64,000 bases of DNA from Coenobita brevimanus (lineage: Eukaryota > Arthropoda > Malacostraca > Decapoda > Coenobitidae), in assembly GCA_032717465.1 (NCBI GenBank), contig CM064670.1:19004439-19068438 (forward strand). Direction: 5' to 3'. The position numbers and the translations under genes are program-made. The first letter of the stretch is position 1; the number at the start of each line of letters is the position of its first letter. The notes below the pieces were generated by a model. It searched no databases. It was given only the letters and a program-made list of their open reading frames with translations, and was not told the origin of the DNA. This document shows positions 44,319 through 56,229 of the stretch, one piece after another.

Positions 44319-46482
44319 GTGGACCCTCCAAAGAAACGTCGTCTGTGGCACTTTGGAGCTGCGGATAGGGAGGACCTCAGGCAGTACTTCTTTGATTTTC
44401 CCTGGAATGATTATTGCTTCCATGGTCGGGAGCCATCTGAGTGTGCCTTACGCATTACGGAGGTTATTCTTTTGGGCATGGAAGTATACGTTCCTCTCTC
44501 GTATTCTTTGTCTAACGCAAGAAAGACTTGGTTTAATCACGCTTGTTCTAATGCTGTCCACAACAAGGAGAGGGCCTACTGTACAAAAGGTACCGGAGCC
44601 AACCCACCACTCAGTCACATCATCTTTACGTTTCTGCCCGGAATCGTGCTAAGTCTGTTCTTCACTTTGCTAAAAATAATTTCATCTGTACTAAAGGCTC
44701 GCAACTCTCCAACTCGAATTCTTCCTGCTCCTTCTGGCACCTTGCCAAAAACCTTTCTAACAGCTTTACCTCATCATCTTTCCCTCCTCTTTTCTACTCT
44801 GATGGTTCTGAAGCTATTTCTTCTACTGATAAAACAGATCTCTTCGCTCAGACTTTCTCCTCCAATTCCACCTTAGACGATTCCGGTGCTGTTCCTCTTT
44901 CACTTTCCCCCTCTGACTTCCTCATGGCTGACATTAAAATTTCTTCAGCTGATGTATTTTCTGCCATCACTGGCCTCAATACTAACAAGGCATATTGGAC
45001 TGATGGAGTCCCTCCTGTTGTTCTCAAGAACTGTGCTTCTGTGCTTACATCCTGCCTAGGTAAACTCTTTCGCCTTTGTCTGTCAACTTGTACCTTTCCT
45101 TCTTGCTGGAAGTTTGCTCTCTTTCAGCCAGTCCGAAAGAAGGGTGACCTTTCCCAACCCTCTAACTATCATCCAACTGCTTTAACATCCTGTACTTCAA
45201 AAGCTTTCGAGTCAATTCTTAATAGAAAAATTTTAAGGCATCTTTCCAATAACAACCTTCTTTCTGATCGTCAGTACGGGTTCCGCCAGGGACGCTCCAC
45301 TGGCGATCTTCTCACCTACCTATCCGACTCCTGGTCATCCTCCTTTCGGGACTTTGGCGAAAGCTTTGCCATCGCACTTGACATCTCAAAGGCTTTCGAT
45401 CGAGTCTGGCATAAATCTTTGATTTCCAAACTGCCCTCTTACGGTTTTTATCCTTCTATCTGTGCCTTCATCACTAACATCCTTTCTGGTCGTTCTATAG
45501 CCGCTGTTGTAGACGGCCATCGTTCTTCTCCTAGATCTATCAACAGTGGTGTTCCTTAGGGCTCTGTCCTACCACCAACTCTCTTCCTTTTATTCATCAG
45601 TGACCTTCTAAGCTGTACATCTAGCCCTATCCAGTCATACGCTGATGACTCCATCCTTCACCTTTCCATTCGGTTTCTGCAACATCCATCTCAGCAGTTA
45701 CTTCAACAAACAAGGGATGAGGCTACGGCACACCTAATGTCTGACTTGGTTCGTATCTCTGACTGGGGTAAAAATAATCCGGTTGTTTTTAATGCATCTA
45801 AGACTCAGTTCTTACACCTATCAACCCGAGAAAATCTTCCACAGGTATACCGAGTAATGTTTAATAATATTCAGCTTAATCCTCCATCATCTTTGAACAT
45901 GCTTGGGGCTTCATTTACTCGGGACTTATCTTGGAAAGATCATATTACATCTCTTCTAAAATCTGCATCCAAGAGATTAGGTATGCTAAGCCGACTCCGT
46001 CCTTTCTTTACCCCTGCACAATTGTTGACTCTATACAGGGGTTTTATCTGCCTCTGTGTGGAGTACAACTCTCTTGTGTGGGGAGGCTCCCCATGTACAG
46101 CTCTTCTCAATAGGGTGGAGTCAAAGGCTTTTCGTCTCATTAACTCTCCTCCTCTTACTGACTCCCTTCAACCTCTGACTCTTCGCCGCACTGTTGCATC
46201 TTTATCTCTTGTCTATTGCTACTTCAATGGTCACTGCTCCTCTGAACTGTCTGCATGCATTCCTCCACCTCTATGACGTAAGCGTAGCACCCGTCTAGCA
46301 GAAAACTCCCATCTTTTTTCTGTCCAACTCTCTAATGCAAGAGTTAACCGCTACTTCTGGTCTTTCATTTATTCAACAGGTCAACTCTGGAACTGTCTCC
46401 CTCTGTCTGTATTTCCTGCGTCCTATGATCTCCAGTCTTTCAAATGCAGTGTGTCCAGGCATCTCGAAATGATCGGATCTTG
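44319..46482 (+). pseudogene. Family A LINE reverse transcriptase, frameshifted and with one nonsense codon
   Basis: The frame from 44319 covers the linker to NKERAYCTKG. There the coding moves to the -1 frame (KRYRSQPTTQSHHLYVSARN and on), then runs MADIKISSADVFSAI (44924), VVLKNCASVL, SDRQYGFRQGRSTGDLLTYL, ALDISKAFDRVWHKSL, INSGVP, a TAG in place of Gln before GSV (45557-45559), an intact YADD at 45638-45649, DWGKNN, NASKTQFLHL, and the VEYNSLVWGGS / SKAFRLINSPPL tail. The protein would prime cDNA synthesis at nicked DNA. This copy is dead. Confidence 0.85.
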
Positions 46483-46580
46483 AATTTAGCTCACTCTTGT
46501 ATTTTGTTTTTCTCTTGGAGGGAACTGTTATTGCAGGCTCATGACCTTTGGTTCCTTTTTCCTCGCATTAATATATATAT

Positions 46581-46597
46581 AAATAAATAAATATAAG

Positions 46598-46666
<69 letters not shown>
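46581..46666. repeat. (AT)n array forming the 3' tail of the family A LINE
   Basis: ATAAATAAATAAATATAAGT grades into pure AT repeats, directly joined to interrupted family E sequence at 46667. Confidence 0.95.
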
Positions 46667-46668
<2 letters not shown>

Positions 46669-46980
46669 TACTATTCCATCTTCTCCTTGGCCTTCCCTCT
46701 TTTCATACTTTAAGAGAAGTGTTTACTTGCCTGGTGTTACCTCGGGTATATCACTTAACGTTCGCTGAAAAGTTAGGTATAGTACTATTGTCTTTGATGC
46801 ATACAATTCATTATATAATTCTTCAACTCTCTCCACCATCTTATCTCTGTATCTATATAATGACTTCACCGTTTTTTTCTTTCAGTGATATAATTTGTTG
46901 CTTGTCTAGTGCCATTTTACTCCGGACCTGTTTCAAACTTTTTCCATTTTTGTTGGTTTCTTTGAAATGACCCATGATTC

Positions 46981-48253
46981 TCTTTTTTTTCTTCTTCTTC
47001 TTCTCTCTGTCTCCTGTTGATAAGCTTATTTAATTCCGCTCTTTCTATTTCATATTTCTATGTTTTTACTTTCGTCTCCTTTCTTCTTTCATGAGCTCGA
47101 CGGTCATTTCTGAATACTTGTTGACTTTGGTTTTATTAGCTTTCCCTACTACCCCCGCTGATTCTCTTTGCACTTTTATTGTCTATCATTCAACTCATCA
47201 ATGTCACACACAGCGTAACTCAGAGGGTGAAATCTGTTCGTTGTTTCTGACTGCAAGGCTGCCTTGTTTTCACTTAGTTTTATTGGGCATATCTTTTTGT
47301 TTTTAATTACCTTCTTTCTTTCACGTCTGAAACTGAATCTGGCTGCGCAGCCCACCATTCTATGGTCACGTACTGTATTTACTTTGTTGAAAACTGTGAC
47401 ATTTTCAGTCGTGTTATTCTTATTTGCTATAATGAAGTCGATTTCATTTTTTTTGTTTCTCCATCTGGATTTCTGCATGTCCATTTTTTCCCTGTTATTT
47501 TGGGAAAGAATGTGTTCATTATTCTCATGTTGTACATATCAGCAAAATTTACTACCATTTCACCTCTGTCATTCTTTTCTCCCATTCTGAATTTTCCTAT
47601 ACATCCTTCACCATTTCTCGATTTGTAAATTTTTGCATTGAAGTCTTCCACGAATATAGTATATGTGGTCTCTTCTTCTTTCATGACCTGAGAGATGTCG
47701 TCATAGAATGTTCCTATTTCTTTACCTGAGCGTTGAGAAGTCGGTGCATATACTTGAATTACTTTTCTCTTGCCTAGTCTCATTACAGTCCATGCTACTC
47801 TGTCAGATACACTGCTGAATTTAACAACGTTCTCTGCAAGATTTCTATTAACTAGAAATCGTTCACCACTAACTCTTTCATTTTGCCTTCCTATGTGGAA
47901 AAATTGGTGGTGCCTGTGTTGAAGCTGAATTAATTTTTTATAATTTACCATCTGTGGATCTCACTGAGACCTACAATATCCCAACTAATGTTTTCTAATT
48001 CAGTCACTAAGGTATCAAGTTTGTAATCTGCGAGGCTTCTTAGTTTGTACGTGTAGATCTTCATGGGTTTCAGTTTGTTTAATGTCCCGATCTTTGATTT
48101 GCAGAGACAGTTCCTACTCATTTTCGGTGGTACACTGTCCGTAAGCACAGGAGGAAGCGCAGCTGGACCTTTAATAGACGATAATTCAACAGGAACAACT
48201 GTGAAATTATTACCAGTAAAATTATTCATGTTTGGTTGGATGGATTGTGGCAC
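46981..48253 (-). pseudogene. Family E endonuclease and N-terminal RT region, frameshifted
   Basis: In minus order: a short N-terminal segment, then KLDTLVTELENISWDIVGLSEIHRW (48010-47945 region), NERVSGERFLV, WTVMRLGKRKVIQVYAPT (catalytic-domain core), EDFNAKIYKSRNGEGCIGKF, MRIMNTFFPK, WRNKKNEIDFIIANKNN and VNTVRDHRMVGCAARF, which carries the endonuclease histidine. This is the order of an AP-type endonuclease of RTE-like LINEs. At least two frame shifts occur (near 47945 and 47430). Confidence 0.8.
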
Positions 48254-48467
48254 ATAATCTCACCTCCCTGCCATATACAGTAGCTTCCGGTGAGATGTAA
48301 TTTTTGTGCCACCTTATTCAGTATATTCGGTGGAGCCCTATATATCTATAGGGGGTCCCATGGTCCACAACGTCTAAAACGCCTCGTATATCTGCAAGGC
48401 CTTCCCTTATCCGCCATCCGGGGACGTGCCAGGTAGCAGTGGGATCTTGTCCCTGATACGAGAGTAT

Positions 48468-48960
<493 letters not shown>

Positions 48961-48989
48961 CCAGACCAAATGCGGGAGAATATACATAT

Positions 48990-48992
<3 letters not shown>

Positions 48993-49020
<28 letters not shown>

Positions 49021-49021
49021 A
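48993..49021. repeat. (GA)n microsatellite
   Basis: About 28 bp of GA repeats at the 3' edge of the RNase H-bearing LINE fragment. Confidence 0.97.
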
Positions 49022-50428
49022 AGTACGTAATGAGGACTAGCACCAAACCCAGGAGGACTATATGGCACTAAAACTGATGCATAAAAATGACGGGTATGCT
49101 ATGGTGAAACAGAGGTAGAGTGGAAGGAGGAGAAGACACTAAATGTGAGGCAAAATACGGGTTTGAGATAGGAAGCGCATGAGGTGTGTGATGGAAAACA
49201 CAGGGGATTCTCCAAGAAGATCGGCTAAGGTAGGGGGACGTCCAAGGGAGTAAAGGAACGGAAGAGTCCGTCTGAGCACGGCGTGGAACCGAGGGCAATC
49301 AAGCAAAAGATGGTGGACCGTGACTGGAACTTGACAACATTGACAGACGGGGGACTGCCTCCTGACATTAGATAGCCATTTGTGATCTGCGTGTGGCCAA
49401 GGCGCAGACGGGCTAGGGCTGTTTCCCAACACCTGTTGGGATGGGAGGACGACTGCCAAGGAGTGACAGTATGTGTGACGGAGCGGAGTTTGTTATCAGT
49501 TGTAGACGTCCATTCTGCTTGCCACCGCTGGCCAAGGAGACGGGTAACAATCGGGAAATAATCAGTTGCTGGGATAGGACGAGGTGTGACAAAGCGAGAG
49601 GTGACAGCTGTACGTGCCAGGCAACCCTCTCATTACCCGGTATCCCAGCATGGCTTGGGACCCAACAGAAGGAGACAGACTTCAATCTGGTGGTAATACG
49701 GAACAACCATTCCTGTATCTCCAACACTAGCGGGTTGCAGGTCGGAATAGACCGAATACCATGTAATACACTAAGTGAATCTGTGAAAATAAAAGTGTGT
49801 AAAGTTTATCAGTATATAACACGGAAGGCAAATAAAATGGCCAGCAGTTCAGGAGTGAAAATACTGGCAACTGGTGGAAGGCGGATCTGATAGGTATGGT
49901 CTGGGAAAAGAACAGCAAAACCCGAGCCTACAGAAGACCTAGAGCCGTCTGTGTACACTGGGGTCGCTGAGGAGTGACAACGCATATGATCCATAAAAAG
50001 ATGATAGAGTTCCTGTGGGGTGGAAGAGGACTTTGGGCGAGAGAGCAGGGTGCCACAAACAGTAGGGCGAGGAAGAAGCCAAGGCGGGAACATAGAACCT
50101 CGCAGAGGGAGAACTGAAACAGAGGGGAGGGAAAGGGATGCAAGTAAATTGGAGACCCTACATGGAAAAGATGAAGCTAACGAGGGCGGAAAAGGAGTGG
50201 AAAGGTGCGTAACAGAGGAATGGAAACTTGCAGATGGGTGATGAAGAAGGTGAATTTGGTAACGGAGTATTAGCTTGTCACGTCTGGGGGAAAGAGCGGG
50301 CATACCCGACTCGACTTACAGACTCGCAGTCAGGGTGGAGCGAAAAGCACCCAACGCCAGACATAAACCATGATGGTGCACAGAATCTAGGTGCCGAAGA
50401 GAGGAAAAGGAGGCAGATGCATAAACCT
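49022..50428 (-). mobile_element. LINE 3' fragment with RNase H domain (family F)
   Basis: Minus-strand coding with an RNase H domain and C-terminal zinc-knuckle-like motif, the arrangement of I-superclade LINEs such as I, R1 or LOA types. The copy is 5'-truncated (no RT active site) and lies exactly between two (GA)n tracts, at 48993-49021 and 50429-50446. Confidence 0.75.
49080..50303 (-). pseudogene. LINE RNase H domain and CCHC-like tail, frameshifted
   Basis: The frame of 50303-49809 ends the RT linker and enters RNase H with TPVYTDGSRSSVGSGFAV (catalytic Asp in YTDGS) and FTPELLAILFAFRV (catalytic Glu in PELLAI). After a shift near 49730 it continues with VSFCWVPSHAGIPGNERVAW, the WVPSHxGIxGNExAD signature, here with Trp where the final catalytic Asp is expected. 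A further shift near 49430 leads to SPVCQCCQVPVTVHHLLLDC, a CX2C..HX4-5C zinc-knuckle-like motif. The RNase H would remove RNA from the RNA:cDNA hybrid. This copy is broken. Confidence 0.8.
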
Positions 50429-50446
50429 GAGAGAGAGAGAGAGAGA
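50429..50446. repeat. (GA)n microsatellite
   Basis: Short GA tract at the 5' edge of the family F fragment. Confidence 0.9.
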
Positions 50447-51755
50447 CTTACATCTCCCAAAGTAATTAATTATATTTAGCAAAATAAAGAAATTACCTTA
50501 TTTTTATTTATATTTGAGAGACACGGATAGGGCACGATTACCTGACCTACAAATTTTAGAAGACCTGAGTGGAGTGTGAAGACAGTACGAGCTAATGCGT
50601 TAGCTATGTCAGGACGGCATAGTCAAAAACAACACTATGTTACCGAATCATCAAAGACTTGCTGATCTGATCTACTCAGAGAGGAAATCACGCTGAATAT
50701 TTTTTGTAAAAACTTTTTTCGTTGTTTCAGGTGCAAAACTACTAAAAGTGTACGCATAATTTGTTGACAAAATGTCAAAATATTACCTCAAAGGTCTGCA
50801 GCTCAATGAAAATATAATTTTGACAAAAAAATGGCATTCTCTACTATCTTCATTAAACCCCTTATGGTCGCATCAGCTCTGTTGATTTCCTTTTGGTTAA
50901 CACCATATTGTTTTATTCACTTGAGGGAGGATCGTAAGCATCTGAGAGTGTTAAAAATATTATTCAGATTTAAATTTAGCATATTACTAATAATGATCTC
51001 ATTTCCGCATTCTCATGAAGATCGTTCCTATAAATCTTCATTACAGACAAAATCGTATGGTCGTAGTCAAACTATAATGAAACAAAGACGCCATCGTACT
51101 GTACTGGTTAATGAAGAATCATCCTAAAACGTTCAGTACCAGCGGACTAAAATCTTGTCCTGACAGCCAGATTAAAGTACGGTAAAACAAAGACGATTAT
51201 ATTCAACTTCGGGAGGGCTTCTCACAACAAAATGGTTCATAAAATACCGAAGTGTCGAATATATTATGTGCTCGAGTAATTATTAATAATCTCAGGCTAT
51301 ATGGACTAAATCTTAGTAAAAAAAAAAAAATCGCATAGCATCAGTAGAAACAGAATACCCGATACTACAGTGTTCTCGACTATGAGTGGGTTAAAGGTGA
51401 CAGCATTAGCTCTCTCAGGTTTCCATACCCCTTTTATCTGTATGAAACAGTCTGGCGTAAAGACGAGTAAAACTAAATGCGAAGGATGATTCGACCAGAA
51501 TAGTTAATAAAATAATGAAAAGTGTCAAGTGTATAAGCCTCATGAGCACTTAATGTTCTACGTCACTGGCTATCCTCACTGTTTACTTTAGGAAATGCCA
51601 AAGTAAACTGGCACTTGGCTCAACCATGCAGCAAGTGTCTTGCAATTACGAGAGCTAGCGTGTATCGAATAATAATAATCATTTGCAGTTACTGAAAAAA
51701 GAATGCATTAAATTACTGAAAGCCATACAAGCCTACACACTTTTGCAGGCAATGC
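50447..51755. other. No recognisable gene
   Basis: A 98-codon frame at 50831-51127 begins with hydrophobic stretches but nothing recognisable. An A-run lies at about 51319-51331. Confidence 0.45.
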
Positions 51756-52205
51756 ACTGTGGTAGCCTAGTTATTAAAGAAGTAGTCTGCTGTTCAATAG
51801 GACGCTACTTCAATCCCGTGGTAGCGCCGGGAACAGTCTGATTATGTAAAGTTCGTTACAGGAGATTTCACTGATACTCCACAACACCCTCCGACATATT
51901 AACACTGAGCTCCACAATACCCTCCGACATATTAACACCGAGCTCCACAATACCCACCGACATATTAACACTGAGCTCCACAATACCCACCGACATATTA
52001 ACACCGAGCTCCGCAATACCCACTGACATATTAACACCGAGCTCCGCAATACCCACTGACATATTAACACTGAGCTCCACAATACCCACTGACATATTAA
52101 AACACCCCTGTAGTCTGTATAAGACAGCTGTGACATGTTATGAATATAAACGACGGGTATCAGTGCCGAAGCAGTGATATGACAGGCTGTAAGGCACGCA
52201 GAATG
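51756..52205 (+). mobile_element. tRNA-derived SINE (family T1), copy 3, with internal VNTR
   Basis: The decayed head GTGGTAGCCTAGTTATTAAAG and CTACTTCAATCCCG leads to GCCGGGAACAGTCTG. A 33-bp tandem array follows at 51872-52104. The remaining body (GTAGTCTGTATAAGACAGC, TGTTATGAATATAAACGACG, GAAGCAGTGATATGACAGGC) matches T1 copies 1 and 2. It abuts the poly(A) end of the family A LINE at 52217. Confidence 0.75.
51872..52104. repeat. 33-bp VNTR, about seven copies
   Basis: GAGCTCCACAATACCCACCG plus ACATATTAACACY recurs with GAGCTCC at 51907, 51940, 51973, 52006, 52039 and 52072, preceded by one degenerate unit. As 33 is a multiple of three, the minus strand is open through the array, giving an 11-residue peptide repeat (SVNMSVGIVEL). 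That is a by-product. Confidence 0.97.
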
Positions 52206-52216
52206 ACTACCAGTTA

Positions 52217-55200
52217 TTTTTTTATTTTTTTTTTTAATGCGAGGAAGAAGGAACCAAAGGGCACCAGCCTGCAATAACTGTTCCTTCCAAGAGAAAAACA
52301 AAATACAAGAGTGAGCCAAACTCAAGATCCGGTCATTTCGAGATGCCTGGTCACACTGCGTTTGAAAGACATAGGAAGCAGGAAATACACACAAACAGAG
52401 ACAGTTCCAGAGCTGACCTGTTGCATGAATGAAGGACTGGGAGTAACGGTTAACTCTTGCATTAGAGAGCTGGACAGAAAAAGGATGAGAGTTTGTTCCG
52501 AGACGGGTGCTACATGCCCGAAATAGAGGTGGAGGAATGCATGCAGACAGTTCAGAGGAGCAGTGACCATTGAAGCAGCAATAGAAAAGAGATAAAGACG
52601 CAACAGTGCGGCGAAGAGACAGAGGTTGAAGGGAGTCATTAAGAGGAGGAGAGTTAATGAGACGAAAAGCCTTTGACTCCACCCTATTGAGAAGAGCTGT
52701 ATGTGGGGAACCTCCCCACACATGAAAGTTGTACTCCACACAGGGGCGGATAAAACCTCTGTATAGAGTCAACAATTGTGCAGGGGGAAAGAATGTATGG
52801 AGTCGGCTTAGCACATCTAATCTCTTGGATGCAGATTTTACAAGAGTTGTAATATGATCTTTCCAAGACAACTCCCGAGTAAATGAAACCCCAAGCATGT
52901 TCAAAGATCATGCAGGATTAAGCTGAATATTATTAAACATTAGTGGGTACACCAGTGAAAGATTTTGTCAGGTTGATAGGTGTAAGAACTGAGTCTTAGA
53001 TGCATTAAGAACAACCAGATTATTTTTACCCCAGTCAGAGATACGAACCAAGTCAGACATTAGGTGTGCCATAGCCTCATCCCTTGTTTGTTGAAGTATC
53101 TGCTGAGATGGACGTTGCAGGAACCGAATGGAGAGGTGAAGGGTGGAGTCCTCAGCGTATGAGTGGATAAGGTTAGATGTACAGCTTAGGTCATTGATGA
53201 ATAAAAGGAAGAGAGTTGGTGATAGGACAGAGCCCTGAGGAACACCACTGTTGATAGACCTAGGAGAAGAACGATGGCAGTCTACAACAGCGGCTATAGA
53301 ACGACCAGAAAGGAAGCTGGAGATGAAGGAACAGATAGAAGGATAAAAACCATCAGAGGGCAATTTGGAAATTAAAGATTTATGCCAGACTCGATCGAAA
53401 GCCTTTGAGATGTCAAGTGCAATGGCAAAGCATTCGCCAAAGTCCCGAAAGGAGGATGACCAGAAATCTGAAAGGTGGGTGAGAAGATCGCCAGTGGAGA
53501 ATCCCTGACGGAATCCATACTGACGATCAGAAAGATGGTTGTGATAGGAAAGATGCTTTAAAATTTTTCTATTAAGAATTGACTCAAAAACTTTTCAGAT
53601 ACAGGATGTTAAAGCAATTGGACAATAGTTAAAGGGTTGGGAAAGGTCACTCTTCTTTGGGACAGGCTGAATGAGAGCAAACTTCCAGCAAGAAGGAAAG
53701 GTACAAGTTGATAGACAAAGGCGAAAGAGTTTGCCTAGGCAGGATGTAAGCACAGAAGCACAGTTCTTGAGAACAACAGGAGGGATTCTACCAGGCCCAT
53801 ATGCCTTGTTAGTACTGAGGCCTCTGATGGCAGAAAATACATCAGCTGAAGAAATTTTAATATCAGCCATGAGGAAGTCAGAGGGGGGAAGTGAAAGAGA
53901 AACAGCACCGGAATCGTCTAAGGTGGAATTGGAAGAGAAAGTCTGGGCGAAGAGATCTGTTTTATCAGTAGAAGAAATAGTTACAGAGCCATCAGAGTAG
54001 AAAAGGGGAGGGAAGGATGATGAGGTACAGTTGTTAGAAAGGTTCTTGGCAAGGTGCCAGAAGCAGCAGGAAGAATTCGAGTTGGAGAGTTGAGAGCATT
54101 TAGTACAGGTGAAATTAGTTTTAGCAGAGCGAAGAACAGACTTAGCACAATTCCGGGCAGAAACGTAAAGATGATGTGACTGAGTGGTGGGTTGGCTCTG
54201 GTACCTTTTGTACAGTAGGCCCTCTCCTTGATGTGGACAGCATTAGAACAAGCGTGATTAAACCAAGAATTTCTTGCATTAGTCAAAAGATATGAGAATG
54301 GAATATATGCTTCCATGCCCAAGAGAATAACCTCCGTAATGTGCAAGGCATACTCAGATGGCTCCCGGCCATGGAAGCAATTTTCATTCCAGGGAAAATC
54401 AAAGAAGTACTGTCTGAGGACCTCCCACTCCGCAACTTCAAAATGCCACAGATGATGTTTCTTTGGAGGGTCCACAGGCCATACCGGAGCGATAGGACAG
54501 GTTAAGGTAATAAGGTTGTGATCGGTGGAGCCCAACGGAGAGAAAAGATTAACAGTGTAAGCAGAAGGATTAGTCGTAAGGAAGAGGTCAAATATGTTGG
54601 AACTCTCTCCATGGCAGTCAGGGATACGGGTGGGGTGCTGTACAAGCTGCTCTAGGTCATTAAGAATATAAAAGATGTAGGCTTGTTCACCAGGTGGATC
54701 AGTGAAAGGAGAGGAGAGCCAAAGGTGGTGGTGAACATTGAAATCTCCTAGAATGGAGATTTCAGTGAAGGGAGAAATGGATAGAATGTGTTCCATTGTA
54801 GAAGTAGGATAGTCAAAGAATTTTTGATAGTAGAATTAGGGGATAAGTAAACAGAGAATGACAGGAAAGCCAAAGCCAGAGTGCAGAGAATTCAGAAGAA
54901 TCGAGTTCAGGAACACGAGAGAAAGATAAGTCATTGCGTATATATACAGAACAGCTACTTTTGGCTTTGAAATGAGTATTGAGAACGTAGAAGGATACAG
55001 ACAAGGGTTTGCTGTCAGTTGCCTCAGATAGCTGAGTCTCAGTTAGGAAAAGAAGGTGAGATTTAGAGGAGGAGAGGTGGTGCTCAACAGAGCGAAAGTT
55101 GGGGGAAAGGCCAGGAATGTTGCAGAAATGAAGAAGAAATGAGTCAGACAGTGCTTCCGGGCAGCTCGAGTCGTCACCGGGAGAGGGGCGGAAGGTGGGG

Positions 55201-55590
55201 GCATTTATGGCCTCACCCCCCCCCAGTGACTCCAAGGCTATATATTTCGAAGCCATGTTCATTTTTTTAAATTTTGGAAAAGGAAGGGTAGTGTGTACTG
55301 TACATGAAGTTTGGTGTTGATAGAGAAACTTGTATTGGAGAGCATGCTGGCCTACTCGACTGAAAAAGTTCAGCAAAGGGGGATGGTCGGGAACTAGTCG
55401 CGAGGGCTGATGAAACGGGATCTCCAGCTCTCCCTGTAATCAGCTTTCCATCCACCTTGGGTGTACTGCCCTGCTCGACTGGTGCTATAGTCTACTCCTG
55501 GACGGTCAAAGCTAAGCCCAAAGTCTGATACATTAGAAGAATAAGAAGGAGCACTCGTACAGTACATCATCCACGCCAACCAATTCGTTA
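52217..55590 (-). mobile_element. Jockey-type LINE (family A), near full length, minus strand
   Basis: Mirrors the 43.3-46.7 kb copy. From the 5' side it carries the CACCAGTCGAGCAGGGCAG leader, endonuclease (CNIPGLSPNFRSVEHHL, ILGDFNVHHHLWLSSPFTDPP, STDHNL), linker, reverse transcriptase, and the C-terminal VEYNFHVWGGS / RLINSPPL region, ending in GCATTAAAAAAAAAAATAAA (52205-52240 reversed). It is cut into at least five frames. No ORF1 is recognised in the first 200 bp. Confidence 0.85.
52360..54796 (-). pseudogene. Family A LINE ORF2 relic with YAED active site
   Basis: Segments in minus order: 54796-53981 (endonuclease end and linker, MEHILSISPFTEISILGDFN to NKERAYCTKG equivalent), 53870-53595 (MADIKISSADVFSAI, PPVVLKNCASVL, FALIQPVPKK), a broken fingers/palm region with ALDISKAFDRVWH (about 53420), 53363-52968 (SGVPQGSVLSPTLFLLFINDL and the tetrad), and 52904 onward (RT thumb). 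The tetrad reads YAED, Glu replacing the first Asp (codon 53151-53153). The linker frameshift is at the same position as in the 44-kb copy. The terminal stop is lost, so the last frame runs into the neighbouring VNTR. Confidence 0.85.
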
Positions 55591-55599
55591 AACAGCTGA

Positions 55600-56215
55600 A
55601 AATCTGATTTTGCCCGTAACCATTAACTTCGACCGATATTTCTCAAAATCGATTTAATTGCATCCTTACTAAACCATTAACTTTTTCAACAAGCTTAATC
55701 CCAATAAGATCAGAGTTGTTTGAGAAGACTTTGCCCTGTGACCTCAACCCTTGATCTCTCTATGTGATCTTGACCATTGACGGATTGCTCTCAAAATCGA
55801 ATCTCAGTCCTTACCTTAAATCCTTCAAGAATGTTTGGCCTAAAATTGTTAAGTTAGCCTTGTCATGTGACCTTGTCCTCTGACTTATTCCCCTCCCCCC
55901 AAAAAATGGTAAACCCCTTGGCTGATCCTCAAAGCATCCATTGTTTGGTTCAAAACAAATAAAAAATGATTTTGTAGTTTTGTTCACACAGACACACAGA
56001 TCGGCATCTGACTTTGTCCTGTGAGGCTGTTGAATAATCGCTCTCAAAATAGAAATCCATCGTTTTTGCAATTCTCGCAATCTTTTTCCAGGTTTAATTT
56101 GAAAAAACTAAGCTGACCTTGCTGGGTCAGACTTTGACTTTCCCTTGTGATCTTGACCTTTAACTCATTGTTCTCAAAAACAATATGTCAACCCCTTGGC
56201 TGACCAACTCTACCT
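55600..56215 (+). repeat. TGACCT-rich degenerate tandem repeat, copy 2
   Basis: Irregular monomers each combine a GTGACCTTGACC-like block with ATTGCTCTCAAAATCGAAT (near 55787, 56036 and others) and spacer AAATT-rich DNA. Monomer starts are near 55620, 55735, 55860, 56000 and 56130. Related to 30490-30830. Non-coding. Confidence 0.6.
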
Positions 56216-56229
56216 AGTTTTTTTTTTTT

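Larger units (their letters stand above)
43271..46666 (+). mobile_element. Jockey-type LINE (family A), near full length, nested in family E
   Basis: Begins at the AGTAGACTGTAGGACCAG / TCGAGCAGGGCAGTA segment, shared with the 52.2-55.6 kb copy. It encodes endonuclease (GDFNVHHHLWFSSPFTDPP near 44056, SSDHN near 44277), the linker ([20 protein letters not shown]), reverse transcriptase and C-terminus (SVSRHLEMIGS at about 46450). The tail GGCTCATGACCTTTGG ends in an ATAAATAAAT..(AT)n array at 46581-46666. No gag-like ORF1 is visible. No clean target-site duplication was found. Confidence 0.85.

Noticed and set aside
46667..46677. Target-site duplication for the family A LINE nested in family E
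   Set aside because: GCTACTATTCC at the right only loosely resembles CCTGCATTCC at the left junction (43261-43270); not convincing.
50831..51127. 98-codon frame with a hydrophobic N-terminus
   Set aside because: No recognisable domain, no supporting context and AT-rich background. A chance frame is more likely than a small membrane protein.
51810..52904. A 364-codon frame ending in 11-residue repeats, which could look like a novel repeat protein
   Set aside because: It is the LINE C-terminus whose stop was lost, running through the poly(A) tail into the SINE and its 33-bp VNTR. The repeat length being a multiple of three explains the open frame.
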